Positions 6,791 through 14,652 of a stretch of DNA of 19,836 nucleotides are shown here, piece after piece. Under the pieces are notes generated by a model. That model was not told the DNA's origin, searched no databases, and saw only the letters and a program-made list of their open reading frames with translations. How positions within the stretch are numbered: position 1 is the first letter of the stretch; each line of letters starts with the position of its first letter. A program made the translations under genes and the position numbers. The DNA is taken from positions 1 to 19,836 of the forward strand of contig CABUTR010000029.1 of assembly GCA_902494555.1 (NCBI GenBank), given 5' to 3'. Origin of the DNA: an uncultured Collinsella sp. GTDB taxonomy: Bacteria; Actinomycetota; Coriobacteriia; Coriobacteriales; Coriobacteriaceae.

Positions 6791-7474
6791 ATGAAGTTGA
6801 TGCTTGCCGAGGACGAACCCGGCCTCTCCCGCGCTCTTACCGCGATTCTTCAACATAGCGACTACGAGGTCGACACCGCGCTCGACGGCCTGACGGCGCT
6901 CGAGTATCTACTCACCAACGATTACGACGCCGCAATCCTGGACATCATGATGCCCGGCATGGATGGCATTGAGGTGCTCAAGCGCACACGCGCCGCCGGT
7001 AAGCGTCTGCCCATCATTATGCTCACGGCAAAAAGCGAGGTGTCCGATAAGGTCGAGGGCCTGGATGCCGGTGCCAACGATTACCTGACCAAGCCGTTTG
7101 CCGCCAAGGAGCTGCTTGCGCGTATTCGTGCCATGACGCGTGCCGCGACGGCAATTGACGCCACGACGCTCAGCGTGGGCAACGTGCGTCTCGACACGGC
7201 ATCGTGCACGCTCGTTGGCCCTTTGGGCGAGGAGCACCTGGCCAATCGTGAGTTTCAGCTTATGGAGCTCTTTATGCGCAACGCCGGCACGCGCATGCCC
7301 ACCGAGCGTCTGATGCTTGGGGTTTGGGGTGAGGACGCGCCCGAAGGCGCCAACGTGGTGTGGGTCTACATCTCGTACCTGCGCAAAAAGCTGACGGCGC
7401 TTGGTGCCAACGTTGCGATTCGTGCATCGCGCAACCAGGGCTATTCGCTCGAGGTTGTTGAGGAGGGCGAATAG
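6791..7474 (+). CDS. OmpR/PhoB-family response regulator
   Basis: A cytoplasmic DNA-binding regulator of 227 residues, activated by phosphorylation from the histidine kinase encoded next to it. The receiver domain (1-115) has the acidic pair in AEDEP (6-10), the phosphoacceptor Asp51 in LDIMMPGMDG, the switch threonine Thr79 in IIMLTAK and Lys101 in LTKPF. The C-terminal winged helix (about 127-222) ends in the typical WVYISYLRKKL ... GYSLE. The start ATG is preceded by AGGA at 6781-6784, six bases away. The stop codon is two bases before the kinase start, so the two are translated as a unit. The genes behind it point to control of an ABC transporter. Confidence 0.94.
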   Translation: MKLMLAEDEPGLSRALTAILQHSDYEVDTALDGLTALEYLLTNDYDAAILDIMMPGMDGIEVLKRTRAAGKRLPIIMLTAKSEVSDKVEGLDAGANDYLTKPFAAKELLARIRAMTRAATAIDATTLSVGNVRLDTASCTLVGPLGEEHLANREFQLMELFMRNAGTRMPTERLMLGVWGEDAPEGANVVWVYISYLRKKLTALGANVAIRASRNQGYSLEVVEEGE

Positions 7475-7476
7475 GC

Positions 7477-8856
7477 GTGAGCGCGAGTGCGTGGTGGAAG
7501 CGCACGACGGCAAAACTCGGCATGGGCGCGGACTCGGGTAATCCGGGGCGCGCCGATGCTGCCAGTGCAATGGGACGTCGCCTGCGTCGTAAGTTCATCC
7601 TGGTTGCCATGGGTGCCGTGACCGCCGTGCTTACGCTTATCATCGCCGGCATCAATATCGTCAACTACTCGCATGTCTGCAAGATGGCCGACGCTCGTCT
7701 GGACTATATCTTGGCGGGCAAGGACGGCATCGATTGGACGGATGAGCCCAAGACCGATCCCGGTCAGGATGCGGTTGCCGGCAAGGTTGCTACCGGTAAC
7801 CGGGCAGCCGTTCGCGATGGGCATTTTGAAGGCATGACGGCGGAGTCTCCCTTCGACACGCGCTACTTTACGGTGTCGATTGCCGGCGGGCAGGTGACCG
7901 ATGTCAACACGGCTCGCATTGCCGCGGTGGGCGCCAAGCGTGCCGCCCGCATCGCTGCAGGACTGTATTCCAAGGGTTTGACCTCGGGCTTTTCTGGTAA
8001 CTACCGCTATACGGTTACGGTTCAGGGCGACGAGACCACCTATGTGTTTGTGGACTGCTCGCGCGAGCTTGCAAGCTTTCATTCGTTTTTGAGCGCGAGC
8101 GTGGCGATTAGTTGCATTGGCTGGCTGGCGGTGTTGGCAATTGTGGCGGGTGCCTCGGGCGCGGTGATTCGGCCGATGGTCGAGAGCTACAGCAAGCAAA
8201 AGCGCTTTATTACCGATGCGAGCCACGAGATCAAGACGCCGCTGGCTGTAATTGACGCCGCCAATGAGGTACAAGAGATCGAGAGCGGCGAGAGTGAGTG
8301 GACGCAGAGCATTCACGAGCAGGTCGCGCGGCTGACGGCGCTCACGGAACGTCTGGTGTTTTTGGCTCGCATGGACGAGGGCTCGGCGGGCTTTGCCATG
8401 ACATCGTTTGATCTTTCGGAGGCCGTGGACAAGGCTGCGGCGCCGTTTGAATCGGTGGCGGTTTCGCGCGGAAAGCGGCTGTCGACGTCGATCGCGAGCG
8501 GTGTGCGGGCCCATGCCGATGCCGCGGCAGTGGCGCAGGTTGTTGAGCTGCTGCTGGACAACGCCACACGCTACGCAAGCGAGGACAGCGTGATCGAGCT
8601 GAGCCTGCGCGCCGTTTCGCGCGGTGCAGGCAAAGGCTCGGCCGAGCTTGTCGTATCGAATGCTGTTGATGAGCTGCCCGAAGGCGACCTGGACCGACTG
8701 TTCGACCGCTTCTACCGTGCAGACGTCTCGCGTAGCTCCAAGACGGGCGGCTCGGGCGTGGGTCTATCCGTCGTGCGCGCCATCGCCGAGGCCCATGGCG
8801 GGAGCGCTTCTGTCTGCGGCCACGGTAACCAGATCACCTTCACCGTCCGCCTCTAA
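7477..8856 (+). CDS. sensor histidine kinase
   Basis: A membrane-bound sensor kinase of 459 residues, partner of the regulator just upstream. After a cytoplasmic N-terminus of about 38 residues comes a first membrane segment (about 39-61), an extracytoplasmic sensor domain of about 145 residues (62-206), a second membrane segment (about 207-231), and a HisKA domain with the phosphorylated His250 in ASHEIKTPL. The ATPase domain has the N box LLLDNATRYA (Asn362) and the G box GGSGVGLS (424-431). No clear HAMP domain lies between the second membrane segment and HisKA. The start is GTG at 7477, with an AGGAGG-like site inside the end of the regulator gene. The extracytoplasmic domain is large enough to sense a ligand itself, unlike the short-loop kinases of Bce-type systems. 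The ligand is unknown. Confidence 0.93.
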   Translation: MSASAWWKRTTAKLGMGADSGNPGRADAASAMGRRLRRKFILVAMGAVTAVLTLIIAGINIVNYSHVCKMADARLDYILAGKDGIDWTDEPKTDPGQDAVAGKVATGNRAAVRDGHFEGMTAESPFDTRYFTVSIAGGQVTDVNTARIAAVGAKRAARIAAGLYSKGLTSGFSGNYRYTVTVQGDETTYVFVDCSRELASFHSFLSASVAISCIGWLAVLAIVAGASGAVIRPMVESYSKQKRFITDASHEIKTPLAVIDAANEVQEIESGESEWTQSIHEQVARLTALTERLVFLARMDEGSAGFAMTSFDLSEAVDKAAAPFESVAVSRGKRLSTSIASGVRAHADAAAVAQVVELLLDNATRYASEDSVIELSLRAVSRGAGKGSAELVVSNAVDELPEGDLDRLFDRFYRADVSRSSKTGGSGVGLSVVRAIAEAHGGSASVCGHGNQITFTVRL

Positions 8857-8891
8857 AACCTGCCAAAATGAACCTGTCCCTTTTTGGTCGG
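8857..8891 (-). repeat. GGGACAGG hairpin repeat, copy 1 (inverted)
   Basis: Begins directly after the histidine kinase stop codon. Read on the minus strand it matches the other copies: an arm like CGACCAAAA, a loop with GGGACAGGTT, then TTTTGGCAG followed by GTTTTA. One arm is degenerate (GGTCG instead of GGCAG). It is the only copy in this orientation and lies inside an apparent operon, in front of the ABC ATPase gene. Confidence 0.8.
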
Positions 8892-8926
8892 TGCGAAATG
8901 GGTAATACTAAGGAGTTATCCGACCA
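8885..8926. repeat. TGGTCGG/CCGACCA inverted repeat
   Basis: A perfect 7 bp inverted repeat, 8885-8891 and 8920-8926, with a 28-base spacer that contains AAGGAG (8910-8914). The left arm is shared with the degenerate end of repeat copy 1. It lies 15 bases before the ABC ATPase start and could be an operator or part of a leader hairpin masking a ribosome binding site. The match is short, so chance is possible. Confidence 0.4.
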
Positions 8927-8941
8927 GATGGGAATTAATCG

Positions 8942-9643
<702 letters not shown>

Positions 9644-9648
9644 CGCCC

Positions 9649-12414
9649 ATGGATCAGGACCGCCAAAACAGCCAACGCCGCGACGCGCGGAACACGGAGC
9701 GCGAGCAGGATTTTACGACCTACCGCACTGCCCAAAGCTCAAACGACATGGTGCCGACGGTGTTTCGCCGCGGTGTCTACCGCACGATTCGCGGCAGCCT
9801 CAAACGCTTCTTGTCCATCGTCGTGATCACTGCGCTCGGCGTGAGCGTGATGTGCGGCCTCAAGGCGGGTTGCGAGGATCTGTGCGATTCGGTCGACGCT
9901 TACTTTGACCAGCAGAATGTTTATGACATTAACGTGCAGTCGACCTATGGTCTGACCGATGACGATCTTGCTGCGATCCAAGAGGTCGATGGCGTCGAAA
10001 CGGCCGAGGGCATCTACACCGAGACCGCCTACACCGCCGTGGGCACAACGCGCGAGCGCGTGGTCGTGCAAAGTCTTTCCAAGGAGAACATCGATCAGCC
10101 AGTGCTCGTGAACGGCGATTTGCCCGAGAGCGCCGATGAGGTCGCGGTGACTTCGAAGTTCCTGAAGGCTTCGGGCAAAAAGCTCGGCGATACGGTGAGT
10201 TTTGCCGCCAATGACGCGAGCTCGTCGAACCAAAGCGCCAAGGATCAGTTTGCCGCGGGCGATTACACCATTACGGCCGAGGTCCTCGATCCCACTGATG
10301 TGAGCTCCGACTCGACAGTCAACGCCTTTCGCGCTGCTTCGGCGGCGGACTATAAGTTCTATGTGAGCGAGGACGCCGCGACATCTTCTTCCTACTCCGC
10401 GGTCCACGTGATCGTCGAGGGAGCCAAGAGCCTCAACTCCTATTCCGATGCCTACGCGGCAAAGATCAACAAGGTCAAGGACAATATCGAGAAGATCCGC
10501 GAGGAGCGTGAGAAGGCGCGCGCTAAGGAGCTGACAGTCGACACGCCGGCAAGCTTAGATGCGGCTGAGCGCCAGGCGAATATGCTCTTTGGGATTGAAC
10601 AGGGCAACATCAACCGCATGGCAGAGGGCAGTGAGGAGCGCGTGCAAGCGCAGGCCGACCTGGACCAGCGTCGCGCCGCCGCCGACCAGCAGTTTGCCGA
10701 TGCCCGCGCCGAGCTCTCTGACCTGGGCGAATGCACCTGGTACATCCAGGACCGCGGCAATATCGCAAGTTACTCGAGCGTGGAGAGCGATAGCTCGTCA
10801 ATTGAAGCCATCGCCACGGTGTTCCCTTTCATCTTCTTTATCGTCGCCGTGCTCATCAGCCTCACTACCGCCACGCGTATGGTCGAGGAGGAGCGCACGC
10901 TCATTGGCCTGTACAAGGCGCTCGGCTACTCGCGCGAGCGCATCCTGTCCAAATACGTGGACTATGCGCTGTGGGCGTGCCTGATCGGCGGCGTGCTCGG
11001 CAATATCATCGGATTTGTGGGCCTGCCGCTGTTCCTGTTTACGGTGTTCGACGACATGTACTCGCTGCCCCAGATGCTGCTTTCGTACGATATCGTGTCG
11101 TCGCTCGTGTCGGTGGCGCTGTTTGCCGTGGGCGTGGTGGGCGCCACGATTATTGCCTGCCGCCACGAGATGGCCGAGACCCCAGCCTCGCTCATGCGCC
11201 CCAAGGCCCCGCGCGCCGGCTCGCGTATCTTGCTCGAGCGCATCGGCTTTATCTGGCGCCGCATGGGCTTTTTGAACAAGGTGGCAGCACGTAACCTGTT
11301 CCGCTACAAAAAGCGCGCCTTTATGACCATCTTTGGCATCGCGGGCTGTACGGCGCTTGTGATTTGCGGCATGGGCATTCGTGATACGTCGGTCGCGCTT
11401 TCGCCCAAGCAGTACGGGCATATCACGCGCTATGACCTGCTGGCGGTTGCCAATCCCGACGATTTTTCGCAGACGTGCGCGGCGCTCGACGAGCGAAGCG
11501 CAGCCAAGGATTCCGACGTGACCGTGACTTCGACGCTGCCGATTATGACCGACAACGTCACCTTTACATTTGGCGGCAAGAGCGAGACCGTGCAGCTGAT
11601 CGTGGTGCCCGATGACCGCACGAACGACCTGGACGACTACGTGCGTCTCGAGGATGAGTCCAAAGAGCCTCTATCTTTGCGCGACGGAGATGTGTATCTG
11701 AGCAAGAGTTCACAGCTGGTACTGGGGATTCAACCGGGCGATACGGCACACGTCCAGGATTCGTCGCTCAACGTAGCCAAGGTCAAAGTCAGCGACATTT
11801 CGCTCAACTATCTGGGCAACACGCTTTACATGACGCAGGGCACCTATGAGCGCGCGTTCGGTCGAAGCGCGCGCCTTAACGGCGTCTTTGCGTTGCTTAA
11901 GGGTTTGTCGGCCGACCAGATTGCGTTTAGCAAGAAGCTTAAGAGTGACGGCTGGCTTTCGATTTCGAGCACGGCCGAGCATTGGGAGAACTTTGAGGCG
12001 AACTTCACTATTATCAATTCCGTCGTGGTGCTCGTGACCTTTATGGCGGCGTGCCTATCGTTTGTGGTGGTGTTTACGCTGTCTAATACGAATATTTCGG
12101 AGCGCGAACGCGAGCTGGCGACCATCAAGGTGCTTGGTTTCCGTCGCGGCGAGGTACACCACTACGTCAACAAGGAGACGTTGATTTTGACGGCGATTGG
12201 TGCCGCGCTGGGCGTTCCACTGGGTGGTGCGTTGGCCGAGAGCTTTACGTACATCCTGCAGATGCCGTCGCTGTACTTTGACGTTGAAGTCGAGCCGCTG
12301 AGCTATGTGCTTGCCGTGGTGCTGTCCTTCGGCTTTACGTTTATCGTCAACCTCGCCACCAACCGAACTCTCAATAAGATCGACATGGTCGGCGCCCTCA
12401 AGAGCGCCGAGTAG
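9649..12414 (+). CDS. FtsX-like ABC transporter permease
   Basis: The membrane subunit partnering the ATPase just upstream, about 921 residues from the ATG at 9649; a GTG at 9637 would add four residues. There are about eight membrane segments, near 53-72, 388-407, 440-465, 483-503, 559-577, 787-811, 843-867 and 883-903. They form two FtsX core units with large extracytoplasmic domains at about 73-387 and 580-785. The first outer domain has a charged, Ala/Glu-rich coiled-coil stretch (about 270-360) ending in WYIQDRGNIASY, a motif common to this permease group. Its coiled coil seems shorter than in many relatives. Such transporters move or extract lipids, peptides or antibiotics rather than importing nutrients. 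The substrate is unknown. It probably responds to the kinase-regulator pair upstream. Confidence 0.92.
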   Translation: MDQDRQNSQRRDARNTEREQDFTTYRTAQSSNDMVPTVFRRGVYRTIRGSLKRFLSIVVITALGVSVMCGLKAGCEDLCDSVDAYFDQQNVYDINVQSTYGLTDDDLAAIQEVDGVETAEGIYTETAYTAVGTTRERVVVQSLSKENIDQPVLVNGDLPESADEVAVTSKFLKASGKKLGDTVSFAANDASSSNQSAKDQFAAGDYTITAEVLDPTDVSSDSTVNAFRAASAADYKFYVSEDAATSSSYSAVHVIVEGAKSLNSYSDAYAAKINKVKDNIEKIREEREKARAKELTVDTPASLDAAERQANMLFGIEQGNINRMAEGSEERVQAQADLDQRRAAADQQFADARAELSDLGECTWYIQDRGNIASYSSVESDSSSIEAIATVFPFIFFIVAVLISLTTATRMVEEERTLIGLYKALGYSRERILSKYVDYALWACLIGGVLGNIIGFVGLPLFLFTVFDDMYSLPQMLLSYDIVSSLVSVALFAVGVVGATIIACRHEMAETPASLMRPKAPRAGSRILLERIGFIWRRMGFLNKVAARNLFRYKKRAFMTIFGIAGCTALVICGMGIRDTSVALSPKQYGHITRYDLLAVANPDDFSQTCAALDERSAAKDSDVTVTSTLPIMTDNVTFTFGGKSETVQLIVVPDDRTNDLDDYVRLEDESKEPLSLRDGDVYLSKSSQLVLGIQPGDTAHVQDSSLNVAKVKVSDISLNYLGNTLYMTQGTYERAFGRSARLNGVFALLKGLSADQIAFSKKLKSDGWLSISSTAEHWENFEANFTIINSVVVLVTFMAACLSFVVVFTLSNTNISERERELATIKVLGFRRGEVHHYVNKETLILTAIGAALGVPLGGALAESFTYILQMPSLYFDVEVEPLSYVLAVVLSFGFTFIVNLATNRTLNKIDMVGALKSAE

Positions 12415-12415
12415 C

Positions 12416-12462
12416 CTGCCAAAAAGGGACAGGTTTATTTTGGCAGGTTTTATCTGGGCAAA
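12416..12462 (+). repeat. GGGACAGG hairpin repeat, copy 2
   Basis: Starts two bases after the permease stop codon. CTGCCAAAA (12416-12424) pairs perfectly with TTTTGGCAG (12438-12446) across a 13-base loop holding GGGACAGG, and GTTTTAT follows. The similarity to copies 3 and 4 continues for about 15 more bases (TGGGCAAACGC). In this orientation the hairpin plus T tract could act as a terminator. Confidence 0.88.
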
Positions 12463-12504
12463 CGCCGGACAACCATTAGGTGGCCCGGCGTTTGCCCCGT
12501 TTTG
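12456..12504 (+). terminator. rho-independent terminator of the ABC transporter operon
   Basis: GGGCAAACGCCGG (12456-12468) pairs perfectly over 13 bp with 12485-12497, with a 16-base loop, and is followed by CGTTTTGC. It overlaps the tail of repeat copy 2. It stands between the end of the plus-strand operon and a gene on the other strand, so it may also serve the minus-strand gene that ends at 12531. Confidence 0.8.
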
Positions 12505-12530
12505 CTGGGGATGTTTGTCGTTCGGTGCTC

Positions 12531-12851
12531 TTACTGGCCAATCCAGTGTTGCGCATAGCTCTTAATGTCCTCGGTAAAACCGTCAAGGTCGTCAAGGGTG
12601 ATCACGCTGTCGATAAGCAAATTGGCTATCTCGCGGTGCATTGTGCTGCGGCGAATGCTGTTTGCAATTACGCCTGAGGACAGCTTGTCTCTATTGAGGC
12701 TCTCTTCTAGTGCCCAAAATCTACTGGACGCTTCGCTGCCGCCATTCAGTATCTCAACGTACTGGCCGATGAGCTTTTCCATATAACGTTCTTGCCATTG
12801 AGGAAGCATTTTCTTAAACAGCTTCCAGTCGCTTTCGGCTACGTCGCGCAT
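12531..12851 (-). CDS. small conserved-looking protein of unknown function
   Basis: A protein of 106 residues, soluble and charged, predicted mostly helical. Notable parts are ESDWKLFKKMLPQWQERYM near the start, a middle SRFWALEESLNRDK, and the C-terminal VITLDDLDGFTEDIK. I recall small proteins with this pattern in Firmicutes and gut Actinobacteria, some labelled multidrug transporter in databases; with no membrane segment here, that name would be wrong. The start at 12851 is chosen because GGAGG lies at 12860-12856, although the spacing of four bases is short; the frame is open to 12869 without a better site. Its codons are visibly more A/T-rich than those of its neighbours, which hints at recent transfer. 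Upstream lies a long gene-free stretch with palindromes. Confidence 0.75.
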   Translation of the reverse strand: MRDVAESDWKLFKKMLPQWQERYMEKLIGQYVEILNGGSEASSRFWALEESLNRDKLSSGVIANSIRRSTMHREIANLLIDSVITLDDLDGFTEDIKSYAQHWIGQ

Positions 12852-12979
12852 ATGTCCTCCGCTCGTCAAATGGGCTTTTCATTTGCCTTTCATTCTATTT
12901 GCTTTTCGCTCGCAGGCGTGGATGAGAGGCGCTCTTTAGCCTTCGAGATTGGGCTTGAATGGGTTGTATGCCACAAAAC
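12852..12979. other. upstream stretch of the small gene
   Basis: Apart from the ribosome binding site at 12860-12856 I see no clear promoter here. The sequence is A/T-richer than the surrounding genome. Together with the palindrome (12980-13118) and the hairpin (13198-13232) it makes a gap of about 450 bases before the regulator gene. An open plus-strand frame at 12792-13274 crosses both palindromes and is not credible as a gene. Confidence 0.5.
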
Positions 12980-13118
12980 GGGCCTATCTACTACGTTTAA
13001 TTGGATACCCTCAACCATGCCGGGAAAACGAAAAATAAAACCGCAGGTAGAAGGCCTGTCGATTTTCGAAAAGGCGGTCATGGTTGGCCCCTTCGGGCTA
13101 AACGTAGTAAATAGGCCC
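12980..13118. repeat. nested long palindrome
   Basis: The outer arms, 12980-12999 and 13099-13118, match at 19 of 20. Inside are CAACCATG (13012-13019) with CATGGTTG (13079-13086), then ACCGC (13040-13044) with GCGGT (13074-13078). The central part is A-rich. The design is that of the other palindromes, but the sequence is different and less GC-rich. Confidence 0.82.
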
Positions 13119-13197
13119 TTTTCTTGGCGTGCGGTCAGCTCAATGCTTATCTCCGTGCCGGAACTGACCCAATTGCTTGTTAGTTGCGATGATATAC

Positions 13198-13232
13198 GGA
13201 CTGTTTGGTGCTTTGGAGCCTCAAAACAGTCC
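13198..13232. repeat. GGACTGTTT hairpin
   Basis: A perfect 9 bp inverted repeat, 13198-13206 and 13224-13232, with a 17-base loop. It lies downstream of the minus-strand regulator gene that ends at 13299 and could close its transcript, but no T run follows. Confidence 0.6.
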
Positions 13233-13298
13233 CTATTCCACCACAGCTTGGAAGGGGCGGCCGGTACCGGATGAGTGGTGCTGGTGGGTTAGGGCGGT

Positions 13299-14219
13299 TT
13301 AGGCCTGTTTGCGGTGCTTCCATTGCTTGCGGCACCAGCGCATGAGCGCCTTGATGACGGGAATCGTGATGAGGATGGCCCATGCGGGATGGGGCTGCCC
13401 CAGGCAAAGCCACATATAGAGAAACCATGCAATGGCGGCTGCTGGATAGACGCATTCAATGAGCTTTGACAAATGGCGTTGGTCGATAAAGTCGCCAAGC
13501 GCGTAGTAGATGGGAATCAAAAAGACGAGGAAGAGCCCCATGGACCACGCGCCGTAGATAATGCCGAGCACTAGGTAGGCGAGGGCGACAAGCGCGGGGA
13601 AGGGGAATTTGTTCCATGTACGTCCGACCTTGGTGTGGAAATGCTTGCCATGATGGTCGAGCTTGTCGTGTGCTTCCTTCCAGCTGGAAAACGTCTCGCC
13701 GTCGATGGTGACGGTGCCGTCGTCATTGGTATGCACACTATGTCCATCGTCCTCAAGCGTATCGATATGCAATCCGCCCGGCCCCACATGGACCTCTTCA
13801 CCCTTGCGCTCGTTGATCACATGGATGCCGCTCCAGCCAACATGGACTTCTTCGCCCTTATTGGGCTCAATGACGTGGATACCGCGCGCGAGGGAAACAT
13901 CGACAAGTGGCTTATCGCTGCGATCGGCGTTCTCGGCAGAATCCTCGGCCTCGCCAGCCACATCCGCCGTCTCGGTGCTGGCGCTACCGTCCTCCAGATC
14001 GTCGGCATTGTTGGCCGCCTCTCCATACAACAGCTCATCCAGCGACACGCCATACAGCGCGGCGAGCGCAATAAGGTTATCGGTATCGGGCGAGGATTCG
14101 CTGCGCTCCCATTTACTGACAGCCTGGCGGCTTACACCCAGCTGGGCGGCAAGCGCCTCCTGAGAAAGCCCGGCAGCCTTGCGGCGATCAACGAGCCGCT
14201 GCGCCATCGCAAGATCCAT
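13299..14219 (-). CDS. XRE-family helix-turn-helix regulator with membrane domain
   Basis: Likely a membrane-anchored DNA-binding regulator, 306 residues. An N-terminal Cro/C1-type helix-turn-helix (about 5-62) contains LSQEALAAQLGVSRQAVSKW (18-37). An acidic linker (70-105) follows, then three short beta-like repeats beginning GIHVIEPNKGEEVHVGW (113-129), GIHVINERKGEEVHVGP (131-147) and a looser GLHID unit from 149. The C-terminal part has about four membrane segments (207-225, 227-245, 257-274, 278-293) and a basic tail. The start at 14219 has AAAGGA upstream at a normal distance; the frame extends to 14291 without support. Similar XRE-membrane proteins occur in Firmicutes and Coriobacteria, with unknown targets. 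It may regulate itself (see the promoter entry). Confidence 0.87.
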   Translation of the reverse strand: MDLAMAQRLVDRRKAAGLSQEALAAQLGVSRQAVSKWERSESSPDTDNLIALAALYGVSLDELLYGEAANNADDLEDGSASTETADVAGEAEDSAENADRSDKPLVDVSLARGIHVIEPNKGEEVHVGWSGIHVINERKGEEVHVGPGGLHIDTLEDDGHSVHTNDDGTVTIDGETFSSWKEAHDKLDHHGKHFHTKVGRTWNKFPFPALVALAYLVLGIIYGAWSMGLFLVFLIPIYYALGDFIDQRHLSKLIECVYPAAAIAWFLYMWLCLGQPHPAWAILITIPVIKALMRWCRKQWKHRKQA

Positions 14220-14258
14220 GGTGGTTCCTTTCGTTTGATGGTCGAATTGAATGAGCCG

Positions 14259-14335
14259 AGTATGCCGAGAACAACCGGTAGCGACCACCATTTCTAGTTA
14301 GAATCTGCCCCAACCCTACCGCAACTACCGGTAGC
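14259..14335 (-). promoter_or_regulatory. candidate promoter/operator of the XRE regulator
   Basis: A -10-like CATACT lies on the minus strand at 14264-14259, which would give a leader of about 33 bases. ACCGGTAGC occurs at 14274-14282 and again at 14327-14335, and the second forms the 10-base palindrome CTACCGGTAG with an extra CTACCG nearby (14316-14321). The first copy falls in the spacer of the candidate promoter. The surrounding bases are also partly repeated (CGACCA ... CCATTTC). This arrangement suits an operator for autoregulation, but it is an inference. Confidence 0.35.
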
Positions 14336-14402
14336 AACCCCTAACGACCAGCCATTTCAGGACAAATGTCAGTGCAAGTAGCAGCCAAGAGCCCCCACTC
14401 AG

Positions 14403-14473
14403 TAAGTTGCGGTGGAATAGTTCCTAGTTTCAGCCATTTGCGGGCTATGCAGGAACTATTTCACCGCAACTTA
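14403..14473. repeat. 23 bp inverted repeat
   Basis: The arms, 14403-14425 and 14451-14473, match at 22 of 23, with a 25-base loop containing a small AGCC/GGCT stem. It lies in the 433-base gap between the regulator and the phosphofructokinase gene, and no T run follows. Its sequence is unlike the neighbouring palindrome at 14533-14629. Confidence 0.85.
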
Positions 14474-14532
14474 ATTTCAGACCAGGCACCCGCAGCAAGA
14501 AGACGAATAACCTCGGCGAGTATGTAAACGCA

Positions 14533-14629
14533 GGGCCTTCCGACCCCGCCCGACGATTTCGATTGGCGACCTTTGACGGAGTCAAGGGAGGAGCCAAATC
14601 GAAATACGTCGGGCGGGGTCGGAGGGCCC
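14533..14629. repeat. nested long palindrome after pfkA
   Basis: The outer arms, 14533-14555 and 14607-14629, match at 22 of 23. Next to them, ATTTCGATT (14556-14564) pairs with AAATCGAAAT (14596-14605) with small bulges, and the tip is TTGAC, GGA, GTCAA (14573-14585). It ends 24 bases from the pfkA stop codon on the downstream side. As with the others, no T run follows. Confidence 0.85.
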
Positions 14630-14652
14630 GATGAGATAGATTTCGGCCGAGG

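Noticed and set aside
12792..13274. Plus-strand frame of 160 codons
   Set aside because: It crosses the palindromes, overlaps the small gene in antisense and has no start signal.
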